Assembly: GCA_011525685.1 (NCBI GenBank)
Contig: WYBW01000022.1
Span: forward strand, 310,001-374,000
Source: Verrucomicrobiia bacterium
GTDB lineage: Bacteria; Verrucomicrobiota; Verrucomicrobiia; Limisphaerales; JADLHS01
DNA length: 64,000 nucleotides
Direction: 5' to 3'
Made by a program: the position numbers and the translations under genes. The stretch's first letter is position 1; every line of letters starts with the position of its first letter. Shown here in pieces: positions 45,544-52,950 of this stretch. The notes below the pieces were generated by a model, which made no database searches, was not told the DNA's origin, and worked only from the letters and a program-made list of their open reading frames with translations.

Positions 45544-46668
45544 CTACGATTTGCCGGCTTTGTCCAATCCTGCGTCACCGGTGCCCCCGGATTTGATGGT
45601 GGGCCTGCTGACTTGCTTCAAGCGTTCGCGCAGCATGTCGGCACGGAGCAGGTCGCGTTCCTCGGCCGACAGCTTCTCGGAGTGCTGCTGTTGCAAGTGC
45701 GCGGGCTGGGTGAGGATGAACAATTCGTCGGCCAACGCGCGGTCCACGCCCGGAAACAAGCCCATATCCACGCCCAGCCGCAGCAGCGAGAGCAGGTTCA
45801 TGGTTTCCTTGGAGGAAATGCTGTGGGCGTTCGCGAGAATGCCGTAGGCGCGCCCGATGTGGTTGTAAACCACCTTGGCCTTCTTTTCGAGCAAACTGGC
45901 CCGGGCGTTCTCTTCGTGCTCGATGATTTGCGCCAGCACCTTCTCCAGGCGTTCGACAATCGTGCTCTCGCTTTCGCCCAAAGTCATCTGATTGGACACC
46001 TGGAACACATTCCCCAGCGCTTCCGTGCCTTCGCCATAAAGACCCCGCACCGCCAGCCCGAGCTTGTTGACTGACTGGATGATGGGATTGATCTGTTCCG
46101 CGAGAACCAGTCCAGGCAGGTGCAGCATGGCGCTGACGCGAATGCCCGTGCCCAAGTTGGTTGGGCAGGCGGTCAGATAGCCCAGTTCGTTGTTGAACGC
46201 GAAGTTGAGTTTTTGTTCGAGTTCCGAATCCAAGTGGTCAATCACCTGCCAGGCCTGCCGAAGCTGGAGCCCGGGCCGCAGGGCCTGCATGCGCAAGTGA
46301 TCTTCCTCATTGATCATTACGCAGAGCGTTTCGTCCCGGTTGAGGACCAATCCGCTGCCGGCGCTCTTGGCCGCATGCTCGCGACTGATCAAATGGCGCT
46401 CGACGAGAATCTGTTTGTCGAGCGTGCTCAGGTTGTCCATGGACTCGGAAAACGACTCCTTTAACTCAGGCAGGTCCTCGACGGCGGGACGAATCAGCTC
46501 GAAAACGCGAATCCGCTCCGGCTTCTTCGCCCAACCGGGAAACACCCCATCCTTGAGATTTCGGGCCAACCGGACGCGACTGGACATGACGATCCGGTCG
46601 TGCGGCCCGCGGCGCCGGGTCGTCTCGGCGGGAGAAACCAGAAAGTCGTTAAGTCCGGTTTTGCTCAT
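45544..46668 (-). CDS. mcsB: Protein arginine kinase McsB
   Basis: Phosphorylates arginines on proteins and so marks them for ClpC-ClpP. The 374-residue phosphagen-kinase-like protein has IVMSSRVRLARNL, the catalytic-loop INEEDHLRMQ near residue 117, CPTNLGTGIRVSAMLHLP near 165, and RGLYGEGTEALGNVFQVSNQMTLGESE. Near residue 337 it carries RDLLRA, which fits the RDxxRA phosphoarginine-sensing motif known for the Bacillus enzyme. Length and motif order are standard. The start overlaps the mcsA stop (ATGA). Confidence 0.96.
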   Translation of the reverse strand: MSKTGLNDFLVSPAETTRRRGPHDRIVMSSRVRLARNLKDGVFPGWAKKPERIRVFELIRPAVEDLPELKESFSESMDNLSTLDKQILVERHLISREHAAKSAGSGLVLNRDETLCVMINEEDHLRMQALRPGLQLRQAWQVIDHLDSELEQKLNFAFNNELGYLTACPTNLGTGIRVSAMLHLPGLVLAEQINPIIQSVNKLGLAVRGLYGEGTEALGNVFQVSNQMTLGESESTIVERLEKVLAQIIEHEENARASLLEKKAKVVYNHIGRAYGILANAHSISSKETMNLLSLLRLGVDMGLFPGVDRALADELFILTQPAHLQQQHSEKLSAEERDLLRADMLRERLKQVSRPTIKSGGTGDAGLDKAGKS

Positions 46669-47174
46669 GGGGAAACTGGACCGGCCAGGCGGCTGGTCAT
46701 TTGTTTGATCTCATCGCGCAGGATGGCAGCCTGCTCGAAATTCTCCGCTTCAATGGCCCGGGCGAGCTTTTGCTGCAACACCTTCATCCGTTCGGAGGCG
46801 TCGCGGGTCGAGCGCAAACCGGCGGGCACCTTGCCGGTATGCCGCGTGCCCTTGTGCATGGACTTGAGCAGACTCTCCAGCCCGTCGGCAAATGTCTGAT
46901 AGCATTCCGGACAACCCAGGCGACCGGACTTCTTGAAGTCAGCCTGCGTGAATCCACAGCGGGGGCACTTTAGGTCCACTCCTCCGGAAGCTTGTTCGAT
47001 TTCATGCGACGCTCCCAAGCCGAGGAGCAGGTCCGCCAGCGAAAAATCCGGCGTGCTGCTCACGCCTTTGTTCCGCGCGCACTCCTCGCACAGATCCACC
47101 TTTTGCATCTTGTCGCCCTCGATGTGGGTCAGATGCACCGTGGCGGGTTTCTCTTTGCAAATACAACACACCAT
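46665..47174 (-). CDS. mcsA: McsA, zinc-binding activator of McsB
   Basis: A 169-residue protein starting MVCCICKEKPATVHLTHIEG. Four CxxC pairs (CCIC, CEEC, CPRC, CPEC) form the zinc-binding part in the first 105 residues; a UVR motif ends it (MKVLQQKLARAIEAENFEQAAILRDEIKQM). That is the full McsA architecture. The start at 47174 is fixed by MVCC; a longer open frame upstream is the shadow of ilvE. It lies 5 bp after ilvE and overlaps mcsB by 4 bp. No ctsR gene precedes it, unlike in Firmicutes. Confidence 0.95.
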   Translation of the reverse strand: MVCCICKEKPATVHLTHIEGDKMQKVDLCEECARNKGVSSTPDFSLADLLLGLGASHEIEQASGGVDLKCPRCGFTQADFKKSGRLGCPECYQTFADGLESLLKSMHKGTRHTGKVPAGLRSTRDASERMKVLQQKLARAIEAENFEQAAILRDEIKQMTSRLAGPVSP

Positions 47175-47179
47175 AGAAC

Positions 47180-48052
47180 CTAAGCGTATATCGGCTCGCC
47201 GGAGACTTTCGTCAAGGCGTGGTACTGACTCACGAGTTTCTGCGTGATCACACCCGGCTGACCGTCCCCGATGACCCGGCCATCTATTTTCACGATGGGA
47301 ACGATTTCCGCGCCCGTACCGGTCAAGAAACACTCGTCGGCGTTGAACAAATCGTGTCGCGTCAGGTTCGGCTCGGCCACGCGGTAGCCCGACTCTCCAG
47401 CGATTTCCATCACGACGCTCCGGGTGATGCCATAGAGCGCGCCCGCGGAGAGCGGTGGCGTGAACAACTGGCCATCTTTGATGATGAAAAGGTTGTCCCC
47501 GGTACATTCCGAGACGAACCCTTCCGAGTTGAGCATGATCGCTTCCTCGCAACCGGCGTTGTTGGCTTCGATCTTGGCCAGAATGTTGTTCAAGTAATTC
47601 AAGGACTTGATGGCCGGGTTGACGGCGTTGTGCAAATTCCGCGTCGTGGGCACGGTGACAATCTCCATGCCGCGCTCGTACAACTCGGGCGGGTAGAGTT
47701 GAATCTTTCCGGCGATGATGATGACCGAGCCTCGTTTGCAACGGTTGGGGTTCAATCCCAAAGTGCCCACGCCACGGGTGACCACCAGCCGGATGTAGCC
47801 ATCGCGCACCTTGTTCCGCCGGCAGGTCTCCACGACCGCACGCATGATCTCCGCGTGCGACATCGGCATCGTCAGGAGAATGGATTTGGCCGAGCAGAAC
47901 AGCCGGTCAATGTGCTCCTTGAGCTTGAACACCCGGCCGTTGTAGGCGCGAATCCCCTCGAACACGCCGTCGCCATAAAGCAACCCGTGATCGAACACAG
48001 AAATCTTCGCGCTTCGTTCGTCGTAATACCGCCCATCAATGAAAATCTTCAT
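47180..48052 (-). CDS. ilvE: Branched-chain amino-acid aminotransferase
   Basis: A fold-type IV PLP enzyme of 290 residues that exchanges amino groups between Glu and Leu/Ile/Val. Motifs: FIDGRYYDERSAKISVFDHGLLYGDGVFEGIRAYNG, YIRLVVTRGVGTLGLNP, the PLP-Lys in NPAIKSLNYLNNILAK, EAIMLNSEGFVSECTGDNLF and ECFLTGTGAEIVPI. The length fits short-form IlvE or D-amino-acid aminotransferase; the EGFVSECTGDNLF text favours IlvE. It is the first gene of the minus-strand unit with mcsA, spaced 5 bp, and the reason for the association is not clear. Confidence 0.92.
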   Translation of the reverse strand: MKIFIDGRYYDERSAKISVFDHGLLYGDGVFEGIRAYNGRVFKLKEHIDRLFCSAKSILLTMPMSHAEIMRAVVETCRRNKVRDGYIRLVVTRGVGTLGLNPNRCKRGSVIIIAGKIQLYPPELYERGMEIVTVPTTRNLHNAVNPAIKSLNYLNNILAKIEANNAGCEEAIMLNSEGFVSECTGDNLFIIKDGQLFTPPLSAGALYGITRSVVMEIAGESGYRVAEPNLTRHDLFNADECFLTGTGAEIVPIVKIDGRVIGDGQPGVITQKLVSQYHALTKVSGEPIYA

Positions 48053-48110
48053 TTATAAGTCAGCGGGCAAGCTAGGAGAAAGCCGCGAGCAACGCAAACG
48101 TGATTTTTGC

Positions 48111-48138
48111 GTGACAGCCGGTGCTGAACCACTATATT
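48111..48138 (+). promoter_or_regulatory. Sigma-70-type promoter for tRNA-Glu
   Basis: GTGACA (-35) and TATATT (-10) are 16 bp apart, and the tRNA starts 15 bases after the -10. The match is good but was judged by eye. Confidence 0.55.
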
Positions 48139-48152
48139 GCGCGGCCTTGGAC

Positions 48153-48227
48153 GACCCTATCGTCTAGCGGTTAGGACACCGCCCTTTCACGGCGGCGGCC
48201 CGGGTTCGAGTCCCGGTAGGGTCGCCA
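48153..48227 (+). tRNA. tRNA-Glu (UUC)
   Basis: Acceptor stem GACCCTA/TAGGGTC, D-arm TCGTCTAGCGGTTAGGACA, anticodon stem CCGCC/GGCGG around CTTTCAC (anticodon UUC), TΨC arm GGTTCGAGTCC, and an encoded CCA end. Confidence 0.96.
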
Positions 48228-48292
48228 TGTTTCGCTCCGCGCCACACCAATTCAGTGTTTACATTTCCGACGGTTTGGCCCAGCTTAACCCC

Positions 48293-49990
48293 ATGAAACG
48301 GGCAGCAGGGTTCTTCACGGGGCTGGTTGGTTTCGCCATGCTCACCAGCGTTGACTTCCACTCCATCGCTTCCGAAAAGCCGTCGGGCTTCCGCCGGCTT
48401 CCAGTGGCCGAATACCGTGACAAAATGAAAGCCGGCTGGATTGGCCAGATGGCCGGCGTCGCCTGGGGCGGTCCGACGGAGTTCAAATGGAAGGACGCGA
48501 TCATTCCGGCGGACAAGGTCCCGGCCTGGAAGCCCGCGATGATCAACGAGGCGTTTCCGCAGGACGATTTGTACGTGGAAATGACGTTTCTCCGCACGCT
48601 GGAGCAATACGGCCTCGACGTTTCCATCCGGCAGGCGGGCATTGACTTCGCCAACAGCGGCTACCCGCTCTGGTGCGCCAACAACGCCGGGCGCATCAAC
48701 CTGCGCAAAGGCATCGCGCCGCCCGACTCGAGCCATCCCCAATTCAACAAATGTCCCAATGACATTGACTATCAAATCGAGGCGGATTTCTCCGGTTTGA
48801 TCGCGCCCGGGCTGCCGCAATTCGCCATCGAATGCGGCGAGAAATTCGGGCGCTTGATGAATTACGGCGATGGCGTCTATGCCGGGCAGTTCATCGGCGC
48901 GATGTACGCCGCGGCCTTCTTCGAGAGCGACCCGGTGAAGATCGCCGAGACGGCCCTGGCGGCGATTCCGTCGGAATCCCAGTACGCCGAAATGGTCCGC
49001 GACCTCATCGCCTGGTATCGCGCCGAACCGAACGACTGGGAAGCCACCTGGCGGCTTTGTCAGCGCAAGTACCGTGAGAATCCGGATTACCAAAAAGCTT
49101 CCAACGGTGGCATTGACTGCAAGATCAACGGCGCCTATGTGCTCCTCGGTCTTCTCTACGGCCAGGGCGATCCGGACCGCACGATCATCATCTCCATGCG
49201 GGGCGGGCAGGATTCGGACTGCAATCCCTCCAGTTCGGCCGGTGTGCTGTTCACGACGATGGGGGCGAGCCGGCTGCCCGCCAAGTTCACCAGCGAGTTG
49301 AGCGAAAAGGAAATCTTCAGTCACACCGCCTACGACTTCCCTACGTTGATCGCCGTGTGCGAGAAGCTCGCGCGACAGATCGTAAAACGCGCCGGCGGCA
49401 AGGTCGTCACAGAAGGCGGCGAAGAGGTCTTTCTCATCCCGACCCGCGCGCCCCGGCCCAGCAAGCTCGAACTCAGTTGGGCGCCCGGGCCGATTGCGAA
49501 CAGTCGTTTCACCCCCGCGGAGATGGCCAGGATCACGGCCGTCAACTTGCCGCCCAAGGTCCGCGAAGCGCTGGAAAAGTTCGCGCCCGGCTGGGAAATC
49601 GCCAACTGCGGTATGGACATGGATCCGGGCTGGCGCGACGAATACGCCGGAAGGAAGAATGTGCTGCTCACCCATCCGCTGGATGCGAACACCGGATGCG
49701 TGTTGAGCCGCAAGGTCAACCTTCCCGCCAAACAGCGGACCGTGCTGCGTATCGTGGTCGCCCGGGACACAAGGGGCGATTTCGACCTGATCGTGCGCGC
49801 GGATGACCGGGAACTGCTGCGCAAGCCGGTCACCACGGTAACCACCACCAACGATCCCTGGCTCGTGCAGGAAGTGGATCTGTCCTCCTTTGCCGGCAGG
49901 AAGGCGGTGAAACTGGAGGTGATCAACCAGCCCAGCGGGTGGTCGTACGAAGCTGCATACTGGGCGGAGATCGGCATCGTTAGTCAATGA
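48293..49990 (+). CDS. Secreted ADP-ribosylglycohydrolase-family protein
   Basis: A 565-residue protein with an N-terminal export signal (MKRAAGFFTGLVGFAMLTSV). The ADP-ribosylglycohydrolase (ARH) fold has its two metal sites: KAGWIGQMAGVAWGGPTEF with AFPQDDLYVEMTFLRTLEQYG, and IISMRGGQDSDCNPSSSAGVLF (Asp-Ser-Asp near residue 308). Residues from about 420 form a C-terminal beta-sandwich. Secreted ARH homologues are common in Planctomycetes and Verrucomicrobia; many are thought to act on sugars rather than on ADP-ribosyl groups. The frame is open from 48137 through the tRNA, so the true start is the ATG at 48293. Confidence 0.87.
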   Translation: MKRAAGFFTGLVGFAMLTSVDFHSIASEKPSGFRRLPVAEYRDKMKAGWIGQMAGVAWGGPTEFKWKDAIIPADKVPAWKPAMINEAFPQDDLYVEMTFLRTLEQYGLDVSIRQAGIDFANSGYPLWCANNAGRINLRKGIAPPDSSHPQFNKCPNDIDYQIEADFSGLIAPGLPQFAIECGEKFGRLMNYGDGVYAGQFIGAMYAAAFFESDPVKIAETALAAIPSESQYAEMVRDLIAWYRAEPNDWEATWRLCQRKYRENPDYQKASNGGIDCKINGAYVLLGLLYGQGDPDRTIIISMRGGQDSDCNPSSSAGVLFTTMGASRLPAKFTSELSEKEIFSHTAYDFPTLIAVCEKLARQIVKRAGGKVVTEGGEEVFLIPTRAPRPSKLELSWAPGPIANSRFTPAEMARITAVNLPPKVREALEKFAPGWEIANCGMDMDPGWRDEYAGRKNVLLTHPLDANTGCVLSRKVNLPAKQRTVLRIVVARDTRGDFDLIVRADDRELLRKPVTTVTTTNDPWLVQEVDLSSFAGRKAVKLEVINQPSGWSYEAAYWAEIGIVSQ

Positions 49991-50040
49991 TTGGTGACAG
50001 CATTCTTGCCCGATGCGAAGTGGCGGTTGCAGAAGGTAAT

Positions 50041-50300
50041 GGCAGTTCTCGCAGCGCGAGAACTGCCACCATTCTGGGTTTTCGCGCGCCAAGTAGGTGG
50101 CGGATCGGCTCGCGCTGGCGAGCCGTTGCGCTGCGGTGGGTGGTGGGACTTGTCGCGCGCAAAGGTTCGCTCAGCGTCAGGTGGTGGTTTTCGCGCTGCG
50201 ATAACCTGCGCCGCCCGGCGGCGCAACGCTCTCCTGCAATCGGCCGAAACACTACAATCCGGCCTGCACAGGCGGCGTTCTCGCAGCGCAAGAACTGCCA
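50041..50300. repeat. Hairpin repeat block with modular TCGCAGCGCGA-core element
   Basis: It opens with a perfect 12-bp stem closing AGC (50041-50067, GGCAGTTC arms). Then CGGCTCGC/GCGAGCCG (50106-50125), a GGTTTTCGC stem with one mismatch (50186-50206), GCGCCGC-CCG-GCGGCGC (50208-50224), GCCTG/CAGGC (50262-50273) and GTTCTCGC-AGC-GCAAGAAC (50277-50295). The last four have the order seen in the copies at 51.3, 51.5 and 54.5 kb. This and the next entries fill the 780-bp gap before the response regulator; no gene lies in it. Confidence 0.8.
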
Positions 50301-50315
50301 TCTGGAGGCAGGAAA

Positions 50316-50560
50316 ATGGAGACAGGCGCGACGCGTGTCCTACACCGAAGGGACAAACTGAATCCGGGGAGCATACGCCTTCGGCGTGTGCTTTGTGGCG
50401 TCACGCCGCAAAGTTCGTCACACAAACTCGTTCTCTGCATCGGGCGTGTTCAAGATGGTGGCACGATGCCGTCAGCGCGACGTTGACGGCGGCACGCCAG
50501 AGGCGTGCGCTCCCCGACCGCTTGCTCATAAGGAGGCGAAGTTCTCGCAGCGCGAGAACC
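50316..50560. repeat. Long hairpin string, copy 1 of a 245-bp repeat
   Basis: Five triloop hairpins in a row: GACAGGCG-CGA-CGCGTGTC, GCATACGCC/GGCGTGTGC, TTTGTGGCG/CGCCGCAAA, GCCGTCAGCG/CGTTGACGGC, GCACGCC-AGA-GGCGTGC, then the GTTCTCGC-AGC hairpin at 50541-50559. The same series in the same order is present at 54652-54897. Differences inside stems mostly keep pairing through G-T wobble (for example TTTGTGGCG in copy 1, TTTGCGGCG in copy 2). Confidence 0.85.
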
Positions 50561-50628
50561 GCCACCAGCAGCCGCGAGTGGTCAACATCCCCGCAGCTCG
50601 GAGGGTTTAGCAAGCAACGAGGGTTAAG

Positions 50629-50717
50629 CTGTCTTCCTTTCCCCTTTTCTCCTTTTCCCCTCGTCCCCCCTTCTCACCTTCTCATTTTCCCACTTTCCCC
50701 TCTTCTCCCTTTTCCCA
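50629..50717 (+). repeat. Polypyrimidine tract of about 90 bases
   Basis: Almost only C and T, with runs such as CCTTTCCCCTTTTCTCC. It lies beyond the 3' end of the response regulator gene. No coding or terminator signal is evident. Confidence 0.7.
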
Positions 50718-50771
50718 GACAGCCGCGACGCGCTGTCCCACTCTGGCCGCGGCTTCGCCGCGCTGTGCGGT

Positions 50772-51164
50772 TTAACCTTGGCCGCCGGAGGAAGTCGTCT
50801 TGTTGATCGCCTCGCGCAGGTTTTCCAACAGGAACGGCTTGCTGATGACGTGGTCCACCCCGTGCAGGGGATTCTTGTTGAGGTTCAACATCTCCGCGTA
50901 AGCCGTGATCATCACCACCGGTTGTCCGGGAACGCGGGACTTGAGCATCTGCGCGAGTTCATCGCCCTTCATCTCGGGCATCGCGTAATCGGTGATCACC
51001 AGATCGTACCGGCCCTTGTCGAACAAATCGAGCGCCTCCCGCCCGCTGCCGGCGGTATCCACCTGATGCCCGTCGAAGACCAGCATCATCCGCACGGCGT
51101 CGCAGACGAACGGTTCGTCGTCCACCACGAGGATGCGGCGTGGCGCGATGGTCGGTTTGCTCAT
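50772..51164 (-). CDS. Single-domain response regulator (CheY-like)
   Basis: A 130-residue receiver domain with no output domain. RRILVVDDEPFVCDAVRMML gives the acidic pair, DLVITDYAMPEMKGDEL the phospho-acceptor Asp, MITAY the conserved Thr, and VISKPF the conserved Lys. The start at 51164 (MSKPTIAPRR) is preferred to the ATG at 51176. No sensor kinase is near. It is read in the same direction as the three prepilin genes upstream, but about 500 bp of repeats separate it from them. Confidence 0.93.
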   Translation of the reverse strand: MSKPTIAPRRILVVDDEPFVCDAVRMMLVFDGHQVDTAGSGREALDLFDKGRYDLVITDYAMPEMKGDELAQMLKSRVPGQPVVMITAYAEMLNLNKNPLHGVDHVISKPFLLENLREAINKTTSSGGQG

Positions 51165-51302
51165 AAACTGGCGCAACTTACAGTCATTGGCTCACGGAAC
51201 TGCCGGGACATTACACTGGGGACCGTGAAATGCCAGTCCAAGTTCAATTCCCGTTTAACCAGCGCCAACCGACAAAGGTGCGATTGAGTTGTGCCTTGAG
51301 CG

Positions 51303-51476
51303 GCCTGCCGCGAAGGGTGGTGGCCGTTTTCGCGCTGCGTTGGGTGGTGGTTTTCGCGCTGCGAAAACCTGCGCCGCCCAGCGGCGCAAAGGACGGCCGT
51401 TGCATCCACCTCGCACGTGCTGTCCCAGGCCGCCCGCTGACGCGCGGGTGGAGTTATCGCGGCGCGAGAACTTCTA
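51303..51476. repeat. Modular four-hairpin element, copy with GGTTT arms
   Basis: Hairpin A: GGTTT/AAACC arms around TCGCGCTGCGA (51349-51369). B: GCGCCGC-CCA-GCGGCGC (51371-51387). C: CCGCCCGC with GCGGGTGG (51430-51451). D: AGTTA/GAACT arms around TCGCGGCGCGA (51452-51472, one mismatch). A degenerate A-type half (51326-51340) precedes it. With the next copy it fills the 500-bp gap 51177-51677, which holds no gene. Confidence 0.8.
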
Positions 51477-51510
51477 CCTCTCTGGGTTGGCGCGCGCCGA
51501 GAAGGTGGTG

Positions 51511-51650
51511 AGTGGTGGAACTTGTCGCGCTGCGACAAGTAGCGCCGCGTAACAGCGGCGCACCGCTCTTCTGCAATTGGTCTGACACACTACATTTCAG
51601 CCGCCCGCTGATGCGCGGGCGGAGTTCTCGCAGCGCGAGGACTGCTACCA
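51511..51650. repeat. Modular four-hairpin element, copy with ACTTG arms
   Basis: Hairpin A: ACTTG/CAAGT arms around TCGCGCTGCGA (51520-51540). B: GCGCCGC/GCGGCGC (51542-51561). C: CCGCCCGC/GCGGGCGG (51601-51622). D: AGTTC/GGACT arms around TCGCAGCGCGA (51623-51643). The ends are inverted: GTGGTGG before A, CTACCAC after D. Confidence 0.85.
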
Positions 51651-51677
51651 CGCCCAAGGCGCAGCAAGCGCGAACGG

Positions 51678-52043
51678 CTACTGCATGCGATGCGTTGGGA
51701 GTGCCGCTTCGTTGGGGCACTTCACACAGGGCGTCGCGCCGACCATTGGCTCGAAGATGTAGTCACCGCCGGCAGGGCACTCGGGCAATTTGCGATCGCG
51801 AAGGTAGAAGATGATCTCGGACACGACCGGTGAGTCGGTATCGTATTTCTTGTTCTCCAACGCCCACTGCTGGGCGCAACTATCAATCTGTCGCAGGTTG
51901 TTGATACAAGCGTTGGTTTGGGAGTTGTTTCGCGCCTTGACGAAGTTCGGAAGCGCAATGGACGAAAGGAGGCCGATGATGGCCACCACGATCATGATCT
52001 CCACCAGGGTGAATCCCCCCTTGCGGAGTGTGTTTATCTTCAT
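51678..52043 (-). CDS. Prepilin/pseudopilin-like protein 1
   Basis: 121 residues with a class III signal: MKINTLRKGG then FTLVEIMIVVAIIGLLSSIALPNFVKARN, cut after Gly with Glu at +5. The soluble part holds NACINNLRQIDSCAQQWALENKK and further Cys residues (PECPAGGDY, PCVKCPNEA) that could pair. It is a GspG/PilE-like subunit of a type II secretion or type IV pilus-like apparatus; assembly genes are not in the window. It is one of three paralogues in a row, all on the minus strand with nearly the same leader. Confidence 0.92.
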   Translation of the reverse strand: MKINTLRKGGFTLVEIMIVVAIIGLLSSIALPNFVKARNNSQTNACINNLRQIDSCAQQWALENKKYDTDSPVVSEIIFYLRDRKLPECPAGGDYIFEPMVGATPCVKCPNEAALPTHRMQ

Positions 52044-52142
52044 ACGACTTTGCCTTTCTGCTGGTGTTGCAAGGCGGCGTGAAGTCGGCGGCAGGCGATT
52101 ATTGTATTTATGATTACGGAACTGATCTTCACTTATTGCCCG
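52044..52142 (-). promoter_or_regulatory. Shared upstream block of the prepilin genes (copy 1)
   Basis: On the minus strand: GGGCAATAAGTGAA, then GTAATCATAAATACAATAATCGCC-like AT-rich text, TTCACGCCGC, and AGAAAGGCA just before the ATG. The same order recurs before prepilins 2 and 3. It probably holds the promoter and ribosome site; the exact promoter class is not clear. Confidence 0.6.
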
Positions 52143-52236
52143 CCACCACCGCTCCGGTCTTTTTCAGCAGGGGCGATGCCAGAGAGCCTGATTCTACTTG
52201 AGCGGGTCATGCCTCAATGCCGTAGGTACAAACAAG

Positions 52237-52264
52237 AAGGCCCGAAGCATTTGCTTCGGGCCTT
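52237..52264 (-). terminator. Terminator after prepilin 2
   Basis: A 12-bp perfect stem AAGGCCCGAAGC/GCTTCGGGCCTT with a four-base loop, 21 bp past the stop codon. On the minus strand it is followed by CTTGTTTGT. Confidence 0.75.
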
Positions 52265-52285
52265 TTGATCAAACTGAATAGCAAC

Positions 52286-52630
52286 TTATGGAAGCACGTG
52301 GCCAGGCACATCGCAGGTCGGTGCGCTGGTGCAATTAGGTGGGAGGGTGTAATTACCGTTCGCAGGGCATTCAGGAACCACTCCGCCCTTGATGTATGCG
52401 TACACCGAGGCGGTTGGAGCCGAGGTGTCTTGCTTCTTTTCTTCCAAAGCCCACTGTTGGATTGCGCTGTCAATCTGGCGCAGGTTGTTGATGCAGGCGT
52501 TGGTCTGCGAGGTGTTACGAGCCTTGACGAAGTTGGGGATCGCGATCGCGGCCAGGAGGCCGATGATGGCCACCACGATCATGATTTCCACCAGCGTGAA
52601 ACCCGCCTTGCGGGAGGTATTGATCTTCAT
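52286..52630 (-). CDS. Prepilin/pseudopilin-like protein 2
   Basis: 114 residues: MKINTSRKAG then FTLVEIMIVVAIIGLLAAIAIPNFVKARN, a class III prepilin signal and N-terminal helix nearly identical to its two neighbours. The tail is different (VPECPANGNYTLPPNCTSAPTCDVPGHVLP) with four cysteines. It ends in its own terminator, so each prepilin is probably a single-gene transcript. Function as for prepilin 1; which one is the major subunit cannot be told. Confidence 0.92.
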   Translation of the reverse strand: MKINTSRKAGFTLVEIMIVVAIIGLLAAIAIPNFVKARNTSQTNACINNLRQIDSAIQQWALEEKKQDTSAPTASVYAYIKGGVVPECPANGNYTLPPNCTSAPTCDVPGHVLP

Positions 52631-52723
52631 ACTTTTTACTGCCTTTCTGCGTTTTTTGTTCGCGGCGTGAACACAGCAGCAGGCGGGTTACGATGACTAC
52701 GGTTGGTGCTCACTGATTGCCTG
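52631..52723 (-). promoter_or_regulatory. Shared upstream block of the prepilin genes (copy 2)
   Basis: On the minus strand: GGCAATCAGTGAGC, GTAGTCATCGTAACCCGCC, GTTCACGCCGC, AGAAAGGCA. These match copies 1 and 3 in order and spacing, though the AT-rich part is diverged. Confidence 0.55.
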
Positions 52724-52790
52724 CTGCAACCGCAACCCCGAATTAGCAGCCCCGATGCCAAATCAGCCGTCACAGGCCGGGGCGCCCGGT

Positions 52791-52950
52791 GTGGGACAGG
52801 CATCCTGCCTGTCCGTAACGCCGACTTTCCAGTCGGCTCGACTCTCGCCGGTTGGAAAACCAGCGCTACGGGTAACGCCGACTTTCCAGTCGGCGCGGAC
52901 CTCGCCGGTTGAAAACCGGCGTTACAAGCAGGCGGGAAGCACCGTCCCAC
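52791..52950. repeat. Nested TTCC-loop hairpin element with inverted ends
   Basis: The ends are inverted copies (GTGGGACAGG... against ...CCGTCCCAC). After a GGACAGGCA-TCC-TGCCTGTCC-type triloop, two units follow in tandem (52815-52869 and 52872-52925). Each has a GCCGACT-TTCC-AGTCGGC hairpin and an inverted partner built on GCCGGTT. With the next entries it fills most of the 935-bp gap 52631-53565. Confidence 0.8.

Noticed and set aside
47175-47741. N-terminal extension of McsA in the same frame
   Set aside because: It is antiparallel-free but lies in the wrong frame of ilvE and encodes Arg/His-rich text; McsA homologues start at the zinc-binding MVCC.
48137-48292. Open frame extending the ADP-ribosylglycohydrolase gene through the tRNA
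   Set aside because: A tRNA-Glu with full cloverleaf and CCA occupies it, and the signal peptide starts at 48293.
50386-50610. Open frames in the hairpin regions with peptides like FSQREN and SRSARTAT
   Set aside because: They translate the repeat units themselves; the same peptides recur wherever the hairpins do.
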